Shown here: positions 39,762 to 50,930 of the stretch, piece by piece
Layout of the letters: the number at the start of each line of letters is the position of its first letter
Position numbering within the stretch: position 1 is the stretch's first letter
From: Castanea sativa
Lineage: Eukaryota; Streptophyta; Magnoliopsida; Fagales; Fagaceae
Assembly (NCBI RefSeq): GCF_040712315.1
Contig: NC_134017.1
Location: forward strand, 1,332,001 to 1,396,000
Direction of reading: 5' to 3'
DNA: 64,000 bases
Notes under the pieces: generated by a model
The model's database searches: none
Told to the model about the DNA's origin: nothing
The model's input: only the letters and a program-made list of their open reading frames with translations
Position numbers and translations under genes: made by a program

Positions 39762-42369
39762 ATTCTCTTGTTTTCATTTTGTGATTGATCTTTACATGGC
39801 TTGTCTTTCAGGCTGAAATGTTTATTGGACTTCTTCTTAGAGCAATGAAAAGTGATGTGAATTTAAAGCGTGTTGCAGCTTTTGCAAAGCGTGTTTTGCA
39901 GGTTAGTATTCTCAGCTTGGTCCTCTTTTAAGCAGATGTTGAACAAAAGCAATCCACTTGGATAGTTCTACATGTACTTCCTATTGTAAAGTACCTTATC
40001 AATATAAACCCAGAATTTACCTTCTGTATTGCATTCATTTATGCTCTTTTGATGCCATGAAGAAAGAGCAAGACATTTTTTTGGTCACAAATGAGGGCCC
40101 TGGTCTTTGTTTGTACATATGTTTGAGCATTTTGTAACTCATGATTTATGAAGTGAAGATCCATAGGGTAGTCAGAGTTGGGTCTGTCAATTAAGGATTT
40201 ATGGCTTTTCTTGTCCTGTACTTTGACAAAAATTACATATGCAAACACACCTACAGGTTGCGCTTCAGCAGCCTCCTCAATTTGCCTGTGGATGCATTTT
40301 TCTCCTCTCTGAAGTTCTTAAAGCTAGGCCACCCTTGTGGTAAGATGGGTTTAATTTTAGGATTCTCTGAGCTTCATTGTGCCCCATTGTAAATGTTTAT
40401 ACATTTGAAATAAGAATTCTATCACCATACAGGAACATGGTGCTTCAGAATGAGTCAATTGATGAAGAGCTTGAACATTTTGAGGATGTTGTTGAAGAAA
40501 CTGATGATGAACCAAACACTACATCAAAGAAAGAAGAACATGTTGTTGGGCTTGTTCATGGTAGTGATGCTGCTAAGTCTGACAGTGCATCTTCAGAAGA
40601 TGATGATGACACTCCTGCTTCTGATTCTGAAGATGTTTCGGATGGAGAGGAATTGCTTGTGAGAAATGACTCAAAAGATCTTGAGGAATCCAAAACCTTA
40701 TCTGAACATAATGGGCAGCAACGTCAAGTATCCTCTAAGTCATCTTTGTTGCCTGGAGGGTACAATCTGCGGCATAGAGAACCCTCTTACTGGTCAGTTG
40801 TCTATCCTAAGCTTATTTTAACTAGTTCCAACTTCCACAGCGTGCAACATATATACATTGGCAATAAAGACTATAATACAATACTTTGGATAGAAGCCTT
40901 CTGGGCATGAGGATAAACTGTTTAGCTCGTCAGGGGTGAAAAGCCCTTGGATTACTTGGTAACTAGTTCTAGCGGGTGGGGTCCAGTTGCCCATAGGCAT
41001 TTGATTAATAGTAAGGATTATTGTACAGTATGCTCTGCGACGTACAACTAATCTAAGTGAAGTTCTCCTACATCCAAAAAAACACTTTGGACAGAAAACC
41101 ACAAAATCATCCAAATTATAAATATTTAATCTAGTCATTGTGTAATAGTTAAGCAACATTGAACATCTTTGCTGTAGGAACAACCTAGTGCAGGGTTTTT
41201 CTTTTGGGTTATGTTGCAAATTTTCTAACACATTGCCTTTCTCTTTATCTAATAGCGTGTTCATTCTTTTCTCTCGTTCTAATTTTCTAATGCACTTTCA
41301 GCAATGCGAATCATGTAAGCTGGTGGGAGCTGGTGGTACTTGCTTCTCATTCTCACCCTTCAGTTGCTACCATGGCTAAGACCCTTCTTTCGGGGGCCAA
41401 TATTGTGTACAATGGAAACCCACTGCATGACCTATCACTGACTGCTTTTCTAGACAAATTCATGGAGAAGAAACCAAAGCCAAGCACATGGCATGGTGGT
41501 TCCCAGATCGAACCTTCTAGGAAGGTCAGTTTCTATACTGAACTTTCTAGACCTGTAAATATTTTTCCTTAAGTAACCCCCCCCCCCCCCCCAAAAAAAA
41601 AATCCTAATGTGAAATTCTTGTCTAGTGTTCTTGAGTGATGAAATCATGGAACTTTTATTGTGTTGCTGACTTGATTTTTGTCTCCAGCTTGACATGAAC
41701 AATAATTTAATTGGGCCAGAGATTCTCTCTTTGGCTGAAGTTGATGTACCCCCAGAGGATCTTGTCTTTCACAAGTTTTATGTGAATAAAATGACTTCCT
41801 CCAAGAAACCAAAAAAGAAAAAGAAGAAAGGAGCAGAGGAAGAGGCTGCTGAAGATTTGTTTGAAGCGGATGGTGGTGAAGTGGATGAAGGTGAAGTGGA
41901 TGGCGGTGATGAGAGTGATAACGAAGAAATTGAAAATATGTTGGATTCGGCTAATGTTTCCATGGAAGCAGATGGTGACTACGATTATGATGATTTGGAC
42001 CAAGTTGCTAATGAAGATGATGAAGACTTGGTTGGTAATGTCAGCGATGCAGAAACAGATGTCCCCTCAGATATTGCTGAGGGAGAAGATTTTGATGCCA
42101 TTGCAGGTGATGATCACAGTGACGAGGGCGATGATGTTGATATAGGGGATGCAGATGATGATGTTGATAATGAGGATGGGGATGAGGATGAGATATTTGA
42201 CCAAAGAAAAAGAAAACAAAAGGCTGGTGGCAAGGCTGCAGCGTCCCCATTTGCAAGTCTTGAAGATTATGAGCATTTGTTGAATGGGGATAGTCCTGCT
42301 AAAGAGGGTTCTACGAAAAAGAAGCTCAAGTCACGAAAGAAAAGAAGAGTCACCAAAAATGAATCTTGA
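32842..42369 (+). CDS. SWA2: NOC1/MAK21/CEBPZ-family ribosome biogenesis factor SLOW WALKER2
   Basis: Sixteen GT-AG exons give 1063 residues: 32842-33625, 34652-34727, 35157-35276, 35345-35420, 35818-35886, 36007-36087, 36765-36836, 37670-37762, 37964-38119, 38260-38343, 38484-38627, 39812-39901, 40257-40339, 40433-40792, 41302-41524, 41689-42369. The N-terminus is basic and low-complexity (many KPK/NPK). It is followed by GLGVWYVDAAELEARV, KRHALTGFDTLKELFIS and the helical-repeat core. The CBF/Mak21 region begins near residue 540 (KNFNVGVQALMLLDKISSK) and runs through KRVAAFAKRVLQVALQQPPQ and SWWELVVLASHSHPSVATMA. The C-terminus is very acidic and ends in a lysine/arginine-rich tail, as expected for a nucleolar 60S assembly factor. 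Length is close to the Arabidopsis protein. In Arabidopsis the gene is needed for female gametophyte divisions; that role is inferred here. Confidence 0.95.
35440..35475. repeat. (CT)n microsatellite in SWA2 intron 4
   Basis: About 17 CT units starting some 20 bp after the exon 4 donor. Confidence 0.95.
36326..36350. repeat. Poly(C)-poly(A) tract in SWA2 intron 6
   Basis: Fifteen C residues followed directly by ten A residues. A similar poly(C)-poly(A) tract lies in intron 15. Confidence 0.9.
36605..36638. repeat. Poly(C)-(CA)n tract in SWA2 intron 6
   Basis: A 21-base C run followed by a short (CA)n, about 270 bp from the preceding poly(C) tract in the same intron. Confidence 0.9.
39402..39440. 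repeat. (TAA)n microsatellite in SWA2 intron 11
   Basis: About 13 ATA/TAA units in the 1.2-kb intron 11. Confidence 0.95.
39723..39759. repeat. Poly(T) tract in SWA2 intron 11
   Basis: A run of about 37 T residues some 50 bp before the exon 12 acceptor. It may act as an extended polypyrimidine tract or be a degraded insertion tail. Confidence 0.9.
41577..41602. repeat. Poly(C)-poly(A) tract in SWA2 intron 15
   Basis: Sixteen C followed by about ten A, some 50 bp downstream of the exon 15 donor. Confidence 0.9.
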
Positions 42370-43080
42370 CAACTCATTCACTATACCATCTGATCTAGGA
42401 AACACAATGTAATACTCAATTTATTCACATCTTGCAGTAGCTGGAAAGAGATTATTCAGCCTAGTGCATCAATTACTGGTACAAATGGCACCCCAACTAT
42501 TCCGTAGCATTTTTTGTTAAAGAGGAAATATGCTTTGATTAATCTAGAAACAGAACTCAAGGCTCAAGTGCAGCAAACTTGCTTTTTGGGCTTTGCTACA
42601 CCTCATATAATCCCTTCCGAGATCCCCTTTGCTCATAGGTTTTTCTTTGTATTGGATATTTGTCACCTTCTTTGAATGAGATTGGATTGCAAAGTCCCAA
42701 CATCATAGTCATGAGATTCAATTCATTGCACTTGCATGAAATGGGAGACCATGACCTCTGGTTCATCTTCTCTATATTCCAGTTTATCAACTCAAGCCAT
42801 ACTTTTCTTATGATGTAAAGTACAGTATTCCGTATGCATGGAACAAAAAATCAAGTATAGTTTGGATGAAAAGGAAAACGACATGTAGTTTACCAGGGCA
42901 AAAAGGACTGACCAGGGAGCTTACCAGGGCAAAAAGGACAGGGTCTTGCTCTTTTGATGAAAAGTGAATAAAAGAGAACAAACATCAAGTTGAGGAAAAA
43001 GCCAAAAGGCTATGCGTAATTTAACCATAAAGATCAGCAGTGTACTAGTGTAAACTCGATAAAACTTCATGCTATGCCTT
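42370..43080. other. SWA2 3' region, no further gene
   Basis: The probable 3'UTR starts at the stop. A short near-direct repeat, accagggcaaaaaggac, occurs at about 42892 and 42925. No other gene seen. Confidence 0.5.
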
Positions 43081-43088
43081 TGTGTGGA

Positions 43089-44012
43089 CGTGGCAAAAGG
43101 GGCAGGTCTGGTTTGGGTAGGGTCAATCGGGTTGTTGATATGTATTTTCAAACAAACTTTTTTTTTTTCAATTATAAAAAAACAAATCAATAATAACCTG
43201 TTTAGAGAGAATGAATAAAATCAATTAAAGAAATGAATTGCACTCAATGTCACTTGTTAATATTCTTTTAATTATAACAGTTTTGGGCATGACAAATTAT
43301 TTATAGTCATAAATTTATGATGAAAAAAAGTCTCTAATGTTAATAGTTCATTGTCAAAATGCATATAATTACAAGTTTACAATTTCAAAAAGAGAGATCT
43401 TAAAATAAACAAAACAAGTAAGCTAGCAAAAAAGAGTAGAGGCACAGTCACATAGAGAGAAAAGAGTAAAGGGCAGAGGCGGAGAAAAGCTGAAAGGGTA
43501 AAGGTAGAGGCGCAAGCTTTGTGTGAAATTGAAAAAGTGCGAAATGTGTGAAAGTGTGAAAAGAAGGGCAGAGGCGCAAGAGTAGAGGAACTGAGCAAGC
43601 TTTGATCTTTGTGGTTTGTTACATTTCACATTTGTGCCTTTGACTTTGGATTATAGCTAGTCAATTATTGAATGGGATTTTTTTTTTTTTTTAATGGTTG
43701 TCTTGTGTTGTCTTATCTCATTCTCTCATGTCTGTGAAACTTTATTGGTTGTGAAACTCAAATAATCAAATTGAATGTGAAGCTATTGTCTTGTCTATTG
43801 TATATATCTATAATTTATTGACTATTGATTCTGGTGCTTTGTGCTTTATGCACCTAGTATCAGGATGTAGTCTCATTATTTTTTAGTGAATTTTTTTAAA
43901 CGGGTCGGGTCACGGGTTATCCAAGTCGGATCATGGGTTATCTAGGTCTAGTCAAGTTGACCCATAAAAAAAAAATCAGATCAGGTTAGAAAATTCTGAC
44001 CCGTTTTGCCAT
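43089..44012. mobile_element. Possible non-autonomous element with tggcaaaa ends
   Basis: The left end (tggcaaaaggggcaggtct) resembles the inverse of the right end (gacccgttttgcca), and the interior near 43900 has acgggtcgggtcacgggtt. About 920 bp. The flanking target duplication is not clear, so the call is tentative. Open frames inside are low-complexity. Confidence 0.4.
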
Positions 44013-44019
44013 GTGTCTG

Positions 44020-44770
44020 TGTGGATTGCATTGAATGGTACTTATTAATACCTTTGTGCTGATTGCATTGTATTATAGATTTTGATTTGCAATTATTAAT
44101 CATGTATCAGATTACCTCGTATATTTGCTCTACAATACATCCTCTCATGATGCGTCCATACCTTGTGAGAAGAATATGAAGGGAAGAATCAATATATCAA
44201 ATCTAAGAGATTAGTTGATTTGTCGCTATATAAGCTCTTTTGGTTTGGTTAGCTAGATAATTATTCATGTATCATATCATCCTCTCATTATCTCATACAC
44301 AACCACACCCTCTCACAATGTGTACACTCTGAGAAGGATCCACTTTTTCAAAATGGATGAGATACTCTTTGATTAGATTATGTCAAACTCCTTTGTTTTG
44401 GTCAGCAAGTAATTACAAGTCATACTGAACTCCAACAGAGGCTTCTAAATAATTTCTACATCCTCCGTGCCTTACAGACATTGTTTGTCCCTAGTATTAA
44501 CTTCAATTTATCATATCCAAGGTGGTCTCAAACAGTGATCATAAAAGACATAAAAATAACATTACATGAATCAAAACAATACACCATTTACTACAGAAAG
44601 TACTTGGAAGATACACAGGAATTTTTTGACATGCTACATTGCTTCCTCAAACCATTCAAATGGCAACCAGCTTGACGCCTAAACTAAAACCTATCTACAA
44701 CATGGTGGTGACACAATTAGAAGCATAGAAACTTATCACTCCCACTTTGTCTTTCCCATCCTCCCCAAAT
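44020..44770. other. Intergenic, HSP 3' flank
   Basis: No gene recognised. An open stretch at 44481-44675 has no domain. The region near 44700 is probably the 3'UTR of the small heat-shock protein gene. Confidence 0.5.
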
Positions 44771-44775
44771 CTATT

Positions 44776-45920
44776 TTAGGAAATGGTAACTTCAACAGTT
44801 TTGGACTTGGGTGGTGGAGGAAGCTTCTCAACAACCACAGTCAAAACCCCATTTTCGCATTTGGCTGTAATGGCTGACACATTAGCATTTTCAGGCAATC
44901 TGAACTTTCTCAGGAGCTTTTTTGGTGCCCTTCTCTCAAGCCTGAGGTACTTGCAACCTTCTTCTTCTCCATCTTCACGTTTTCGCTTTCCACTGCTCCT
45001 GATCACGAGAGTGTTCTCATCTTCAACCATCACCTGCAACAAAGTAGAAAGAAGACTTTAGGCAGAGCTTCCCAAATATATATCATTTGCACAACATTTA
45101 GACAGTTTAGTTTGCTACTAAAGTCTTCAGTATGACATACGTATTCAGGCTTCATAAAGACCAAAAGGCTTGGGAGAGAAATGATAGATATTAAGTCTCC
45201 CATAGCCATTTCCAAAATATGTGTCATTTCTAGCTAAATCTTAATCATTTACAAATACCAAAAATTCATTAAATCCATCAAACATAAAATTCCTAGACAA
45301 GTTTCATGACCTACAGCCTTGCTCAATATACATATGAAGTTCTCTTGTATCATAAAGGATAGTACTAGGGATCCTCTCCCTCAAATTTTTGAAAGAGAAA
45401 AGCGCCATTTTACATCAAAGATTTAGCTTTTTATGAATATAAAGATATACATGATCCTAAGTTATCGAAAATCAGAGAGCATTCCTTATTGCGCAGAATG
45501 AGATTTTCAATCACATAAAATTAAGTACACCTACAGATTCATGAAAAAATCACATCATATCAAAATGGATGTGCAACTATCACCGCGAGCTCTCTCAACC
45601 TTGTACCTCCTCTTCATCGAATTCCACAAGCTTCTAAATCCAACCATACCATTCAAGCACACAATATTGTAAAATAAAACATTTACAATGTAAGAAGGTG
45701 GGAAAGATAGACACACCTGAATATCAGACTTGGACAGACCAGGCACGTCCATGTAGAAAATGTACTCCTTGGGAGTGTCCAAAATGTCAACTGGAATGCT
45801 CAACACACCCTTGTTCTCATTAGACTCGTGTTCCTGCGAAGGAAACATCAATTTCTCAAAGCTCTCCGGGAAATTGAACAGGTGGTTCACCAAGTCCCCA
45901 CTGATCCCAACACGGCTCAT
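44776..45920 (-). CDS. HSP17.4-CIII: Class III cytosolic/nuclear small heat-shock protein (17 kDa)
   Basis: Two coding exons on the minus strand (45920-45717 and 45033-44776) give 153 residues. The N-terminal arm has [19 protein letters not shown]. The alpha-crystallin domain has [27 protein letters not shown] then [37 protein letters not shown] and [15 protein letters not shown], and the protein ends VEVTIS. The IPVDIL...PKEYIFY and GKRKR blocks match plant class III sHSPs rather than class I or II, and an intron at DIQ/V fits that class. It acts as an ATP-independent holdase chaperone; the KRKR stretch is the probable nuclear signal. The promoter has a TATA box and a heat-shock element, and a 5'UTR intron is predicted. 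Confidence 0.95.
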
Positions 45921-45954
45921 TTTTTTCCAATTCTTAGCAACACAAACGAATGCT

Positions 45955-46723
45955 CTGTGAATTTCAACAAACACAGCAACAAGCATTAGCAACTAACTGT
46001 GACAAGAGCTATACTACAAACTTTACTACATAAATTGATGTGTCAAATTATTGTTGATGTGACACTCATTACATTCATTTGCACATTAATTTGGAAACTA
46101 TTTATAGTAAAATTGACATAGCTTTGCATTATCCATCAACTACACAATATTGAAGTGTTTCATTTCATTCGTGCATAAATCAAACAAGCTTAGGGATAGC
46201 ATAAACAGTACGTCTTCCGGATTAAGAACTCTGTTTGTTTCACGAGAAATTGGCAAAGTAAAGTGAAGGAAAATGGTTACAAGTAAATATAATAGCAACT
46301 AAAAACATTAATCAATAGCTTTAACCCAGAAACTACAACTAACTCATTTGCGCAAAACTTCGAAAAAGAGCAATGGCCTAGTAAAAATCCCACTAACCCA
46401 GTAAAGAAAGTATAAATTTTTCTAAGATTTACAAGCTGATGCTCTGCTTGTTTCTCGAGAAAAAAAATGCAGAAAGAGAGTGTGTGTAGCAAAATGCTAA
46501 CTAGTAAAGGGTGTTAGCATTTCATTTCGTTTCATTTATGATGACCAACAAAAGATTAGTGATTGATTAAGCATTTAAAGCGTTCAAGATCAAGAAGGTA
46601 GTACTCTGTTTGTTTCTCGAGAAAACAGTAAAAGAAAGTGAAGAAAAAACTGTTCACAAATAAAATGAACTGACCCACCTAGAAGAAAGGAAAAGAAGAG
46701 AAAATGAAAACCGGATGCTTTAC
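45955..46723 (-). other. Predicted 5'UTR intron of the small HSP gene
   Basis: On the minus strand the leader exon ends TTATCAG before gtaaag (donor at 46723). The acceptor is ttcacag before agcattcg at about 45954, some 34 bp upstream of the ATG. This links the promoter at 46800-46870 to the coding exon. RNA evidence is needed to confirm it. Confidence 0.55.
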
Positions 46724-46822
46724 CTGATAAAAGGCCAAATGGGTCTTTCGGATTTGCGCGGGAAAACACACTGATAAAGCTGGGACTCTCACTGATTGTT
46801 TGCTGAGAAAATGTGGGAAATG

Positions 46823-46867
46823 TTTATATAGAAAACACAGAGACAAAAGCAGAGGAAAGTTCGAGAG
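46823..46867 (-). promoter_or_regulatory. TATA box and heat-shock element of the small HSP gene
   Basis: On the minus strand TATATAAA lies at 46830-46823. About 25 bp upstream of it, 46867-46855 reads CTCtcGAActTTC, three alternating nGAAn-type units with one mismatch. This is the arrangement bound by heat-shock factors. Confidence 0.75.
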
Positions 46868-46939
46868 GGACGACCGAATTGTCTGGAAAAATCTTGGCCC
46901 TTGGAGAAGCCTGATGCTTACACTTGTAAGCCTCTAAGA

Positions 46940-47540
46940 TGGTCTTATCGTTTTATTATTTGTTGATGTGACTTATCAAATTATTATAATTATTATTATT
47001 ATTATTTAAAGAATAGATAGTATTTCAAGGAAAAATATGCATTTGTTCCTAATTTTAAAGTATGCATTAAAATGTCTCTGTTTTTTAGATTTGATTTTAA
47101 CAAAATCAAGTTTTGTTTAAAACTTAATACTATCAAAATTGAGTTTTTTGTATATTTTTAAGGAAATTTGACATTAGCAATGTCGAGTTCCACATAAATT
47201 TTCAAAAAAAAAATTAAGTGGTAAAATATGTATAGAACTAAATATTATCAATATTGAGTTCTACCAGTATGTATAGAACTCGATATTGCTAATGTTGAGG
47301 TCCACTTGTAACTTGATTATGTTAAAATCAAGTTTAAAAAAGAGGGGCATTTTTGCAAAATAGTTTCAAAGAGAGGCATTTTGCTGCACAATTTGTAAAT
47401 TGTGGGTAAATGCCCTTTTTCCCTAGTATTTCAAATGCGTTCTATCCGTAATTTCTTTATTATCAAACTAAAATATTAATTAGTTTTTAAAATTATTAGA
47501 TTAAGATATCAATCAATTTTTGATGTAAGTATGAATTTAA
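46940..47540. repeat. Repeat-rich intergenic region with tcgatattgctaatgt motif
   Basis: Positions 47040-47410 carry several copies of gaactcgatattgctaatgt and variants in both orientations, with imperfect ends gcatttgttcc and gggtaaatgcccttttt. The motif links this repeat to the MITE-like element at 15007-15362. Confidence 0.5.
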
Positions 47541-47550
47541 GCTTAACTAT

Positions 47551-47714
47551 TTTTTTTTTTGAGAGAGTTTCAACTTATGGCGTCCGCTCCTGATAATAGC
47601 TTTTTATTATCAGACTAAGACACCAATCAGTTTTTGGTGTAGGCAGGGATTGAACCCTAGATCTCTTATACAACTTTTAGACATTTTACCAGTTGAGCTA
47701 ACTGAAACCCACAC
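47551..47714 (-). mobile_element. tRNA-derived SINE (family A), best copy
   Basis: Flanked by the 9-bp duplication cttaactat (47542-47550 and 47715-47723). Read on the minus strand, it starts gtttcagttagctcaactgg with a good A box (TAGCTCAACTGG). A B box (GGTTCAATCC) follows about 35 bp on, then ctgattggtgtcttagtctg, and it ends in a poly(A) run. The 164-bp length and structure are those of a Pol III-transcribed SINE with a tRNA-like head. Confidence 0.88.
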
Positions 47715-48029
47715 CTTAACTATCTTATTTGAAAACAATAAACTTATCAACTACTCAAGTACCAACAAGAATAAACAAGTTGTTAATAATAGGTCAAAAA
47801 ATTATGTAGGTAATGGATACTACTAACAACTTGCTACTTAGATTTTGTTGTGAAAAGTGTCGTCTCAGTAACATCACCCTTAGCACCACTGTGTTATCCT
47901 TGGCACACAATTTTTATTTATTGCTCGAAGCCTTCAATGAACTTATATCCATAACAAAAGTAAGAAAATCAAATTATAGCAGTATACTTAACAAAGTCTT
48001 AAAGATTCATCAATGTCTGGCTCAATCAA

Positions 48030-49190
48030 TTTTATAGGGGCAAGCTCTAATCCATGTTTACCAATCTCTATCAATTTCTATGTCATCTGGTGTAACTAAA
48101 CTTGCAATAATGTCTTGTTCAAATGCCCCATCCCAATTAGCCTCCTCAGGTCCTAGTCTTGCTTCATCTTCATTAGCCGCAACACCATCATCCTTCCAGT
48201 CCAAGTTTTCTAAATCCACATGTACAACTACAAGATATTATATTTACGCATAAGATTATAAATTTATAAGTTACGCTACCTTTATTTTTAAATTAGTAAC
48301 ATAAATATAAAACAACAGAAGGATCGGAATGCTTTTGGTAATCTTCAATAGTACAAGCTATTAGTTCTTGTAGAAATGCTTCAACTGTTCAACCTCATCA
48401 ATGGTTAAAAATGGAGATTCCTCCTCTTAACATCCATGCAACATTGAAGCTGAAATCTTCAAAATCAATAGGATCATAATTTCGACCCATCCAATAATTC
48501 CTATAAGAAAAATACAATTTACATTTATCTTAAAAAAATTTTAAGCAATAAATAATAAGTTCATGAGAAGTGAAATTATCATACCTTTATTGCAACCTTG
48601 AAATGTAATGAACATACACAAGATCATTAAGCCTTTTTGTAATCCAATCTATTTCTTTTCTTGGAGTACAAGTGTTCAAATACACTCGAACTACAACGAC
48701 CCAACACAGGAATAGCTTATATTTGGAGATTTGGTGCACTGCTTCCACATCAAGACCACCATTAATCTATATACAAATTTTGATTATAAGTTTAAATTTC
48801 ACAGCTAAATATTATAATGAATTAAAGTCGAACTAATTTAAATACGTCAAAGTTAAAAGTCTTACCAAGGAGCATTTGATTACGATTACATATCAAAGAA
48901 TTTAGTCCAAAATCTCCCTCGACCTTTTTACACAATGTCATGATTTGGTGCACTACCAATCACCCAATATATCTGAGACAGTAAGTTTATGCTTTTCCTT
49001 GACAATACCATGTTGGTAGTGGTTGCTAGCATTAATCTAAAAACTAGCTACATGAAGACTTTTATGAAGTCGAGTATCCAACAAGCATTATGATTTTTTA
49101 GATAGGTTATGCATTTTTCTTCTTTCTCGAAATCTTCTTAACATCTCCTCCCTAGCCTTAGGATAAATTTTTTTTATTCATGTAAATATT
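48030..49190 (-). pseudogene. Decayed hAT-family transposase (C-terminal half)
   Basis: Minus-strand fragments match the order of an Ac/hAT transposase: TRLHKSLHVAS (compare 'RPLHAAGY'), VEGDFG, CTPRKEIDWITKRLNDLVYV (the hAT dimerisation block, normally HTKKRNRL-HQRLNDLVYV), YWMGRNYDPIDFEDF, and an acidic tail with NLDWKDDGVAA. Frame changes and stops separate the blocks. The essential CERNWS block is not clear. No terminal repeats recognised. A dead transposase, not a host gene. Confidence 0.65.
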
Positions 49191-49199
49191 CCATCTTCT

Positions 49200-50040
49200 A
49201 GCAAATTTTGGTTTTAACAATTTTAACTGTTTTTTTTTTAAGTAATACAAACCAAAAAAAAAATTTATTTTCTTTCCTATTGAAAATATTAGCAAAAAAA
49301 ATTTATATAAAAAATTCTGCATACTAGTTTTTTTTCAAAATAGGATTAAGCATATTTACAATATTTTATTCTAGCTTATGTAAGATACACATCTGGCTCG
49401 GTTGGCACTTAGCACTTAGCACTTAGCAATTTATTCCACGACCTCACCCCCTTACTTAGCACTTGTATTGGATAGAGATGCTAATCGAGCTAGAGTTTAT
49501 TGACTAACTTATGAATCTGATATTTTTTGATACGTAACGTTGTGAATGTGATATCAAATTAAATATTTTTAGAACCTACCATATAATCTGGTTATGCTTT
49601 TGACCTTGCTAATGGGGTTAACATTGGCCCAAGAACTAATTCTATTTGGAGCATATCAAAGGCCACGCGTTATTTCAAACCTAATCATAAAGATAGAATG
49701 TGGCCATAGTTGCTTACATTATTAATATGAACTTAGTATATGTCTTTTTGAAATAAAAGAAATTTGTTGTTAATTGTTTCATTCAATGTTTAATTTTATT
49801 TAAATGAAATTTCAAATCCTAGGAGATTTTACACTTTACAGTTTACACTGCTTGTAAAAAAAATTGCATATTTTGAGTTGTTCATGATCCAACTAGTCTA
49901 GACTTAAGAATTCGGTTACTTATTCTACTATCAAGGTCACCTATTTCTTTTTTCTCAAAAAAAAAAAAAAAAAAGATTTAAAAAAATAGTCCCTTTTTGT
50001 GTGTGTATAATAAAGAGGAGCAATTAACTTCAGAGTTGTA
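49200..50040. other. AT-rich intergenic region
   Basis: No gene recognised. A triplicated word (cacttagcacttagcacttagca) occurs near 49407-49431. Confidence 0.5.
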
Positions 50041-50044
50041 GTTA

Positions 50045-50393
50045 GGCTATGTTTGGTTTGATGGAAAGGGAGAGAAGGGAAGAGAAATAACTCATTGTCC
50101 TTTGTTTGGTTAGAAGAGAATAAATGTGAAAAATGATTTCTATGGGTCCTACAAATTTATTATTTTTAACTTTTCTTTCAAGTCCATAAAATTACTCTTG
50201 TACCCTTAAACTTTTTGTGTGAAATTACATTTAAATCTTATTTCTTTATAAATTAAAAGGATAAAAATGTAAAATACATTTCATTTCTTTCATTTCTCTT
50301 ATTCTTTAGATCCGAACACAAATTTTCTTTTCCCTTTATTTTTCCTTTCTCTTCTCTTCCCTTCCCTTCCCTTCCCTCTAACCAAACATAGCC
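50045..50393. mobile_element. PIF/Harbinger-like MITE
   Basis: The ends ggctatgtttggttt and aaccaaacatagcc form a perfect 14-bp terminal inverted repeat. The flanking TTA duplication (50042-50044 and 50394-50396) is the PIF/Harbinger signature. The sub-terminal regions are a purine-rich aaagggagagaaggg-type stretch and its pyrimidine complement. 349 bp, no transposase. Confidence 0.8.
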
Positions 50394-50463
50394 TTAGGTT
50401 GTGCGCTTGAGACACGATTAGGCCTTTCAGAGCAAGGATCAAACTTCTAGGATTTAGTTTTTT

Positions 50464-50468
<5 letters not shown>

Positions 50469-50522
<54 letters not shown>
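50469..50522. repeat. (AT)n microsatellite
   Basis: A long AT tract interrupted once by ac. Confidence 0.9.
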
Positions 50523-50829
50523 AGTATTTTTGTGCATTTGAGACTTACAATTTCTGTTATTATTGATGTATTGGGGATTGTTTTGATAATTTAATCAATG
50601 AGGTTAGTTTTGGATTTGATTTGATGTGGCGTTTCTTGAGGATGCTACCCTATAAGAAGGCTTTGCATGCTTCTATGGTAAAAAAATTATAAGTGTGCAG
50701 AGATTGTCACAAGCCTAGCTTATTTGTCGAGTTAGGGGTGTGACACAAGGAGAATTCTAGAATTCACCATAAAATAAAAAGAAAACTCTAAAACGGAACC
50801 ATTTTTTAATAGATACAATAATATTTCAA

Positions 50830-50930
50830 ACTTATGGTGTCCCCTCAATGATGATTGTTTATTATCATTAAACCAAGATATCAATTGGTTTTTGGTGTAG
50901 ACGGGAATCCAATCTCAGTTCTATTATTTA
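50830..50930 (-). mobile_element. tRNA-derived SINE (family A), 5'-truncated copy
   Basis: Contains cttatggtgtccc, gattgtttattatcattaaaccaagatatcaattgg and tttttggtgtagacgggaatcc, aligning with the 3' and B-box part of the SINE at 47551. The A-box head is absent. The target duplication is not evident. Confidence 0.65.

Noticed and set aside
40818..41264. 148-codon minus-strand open frame
   Set aside because: It lies mostly in SWA2 intron 14, has no recognisable domain and shows no splice partners.
41707..42276. Antisense and alternative frames over the acidic SWA2 tail
   Set aside because: They arise from repeated gat/gaa codons. The plus frame joins the exon chain in the correct phase.
43377..43629. 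Two overlapping minus-strand open frames rich in S, F and L
   Set aside because: Low-complexity purine-rich DNA read in antisense, with no domain and no promoter or splice context.
47640..47714. Possible tRNA gene (A and B boxes)
   Set aside because: The element is flanked by target duplications, has a poly(A) tail and lacks a foldable cloverleaf with an acceptor stem, so it is a SINE.
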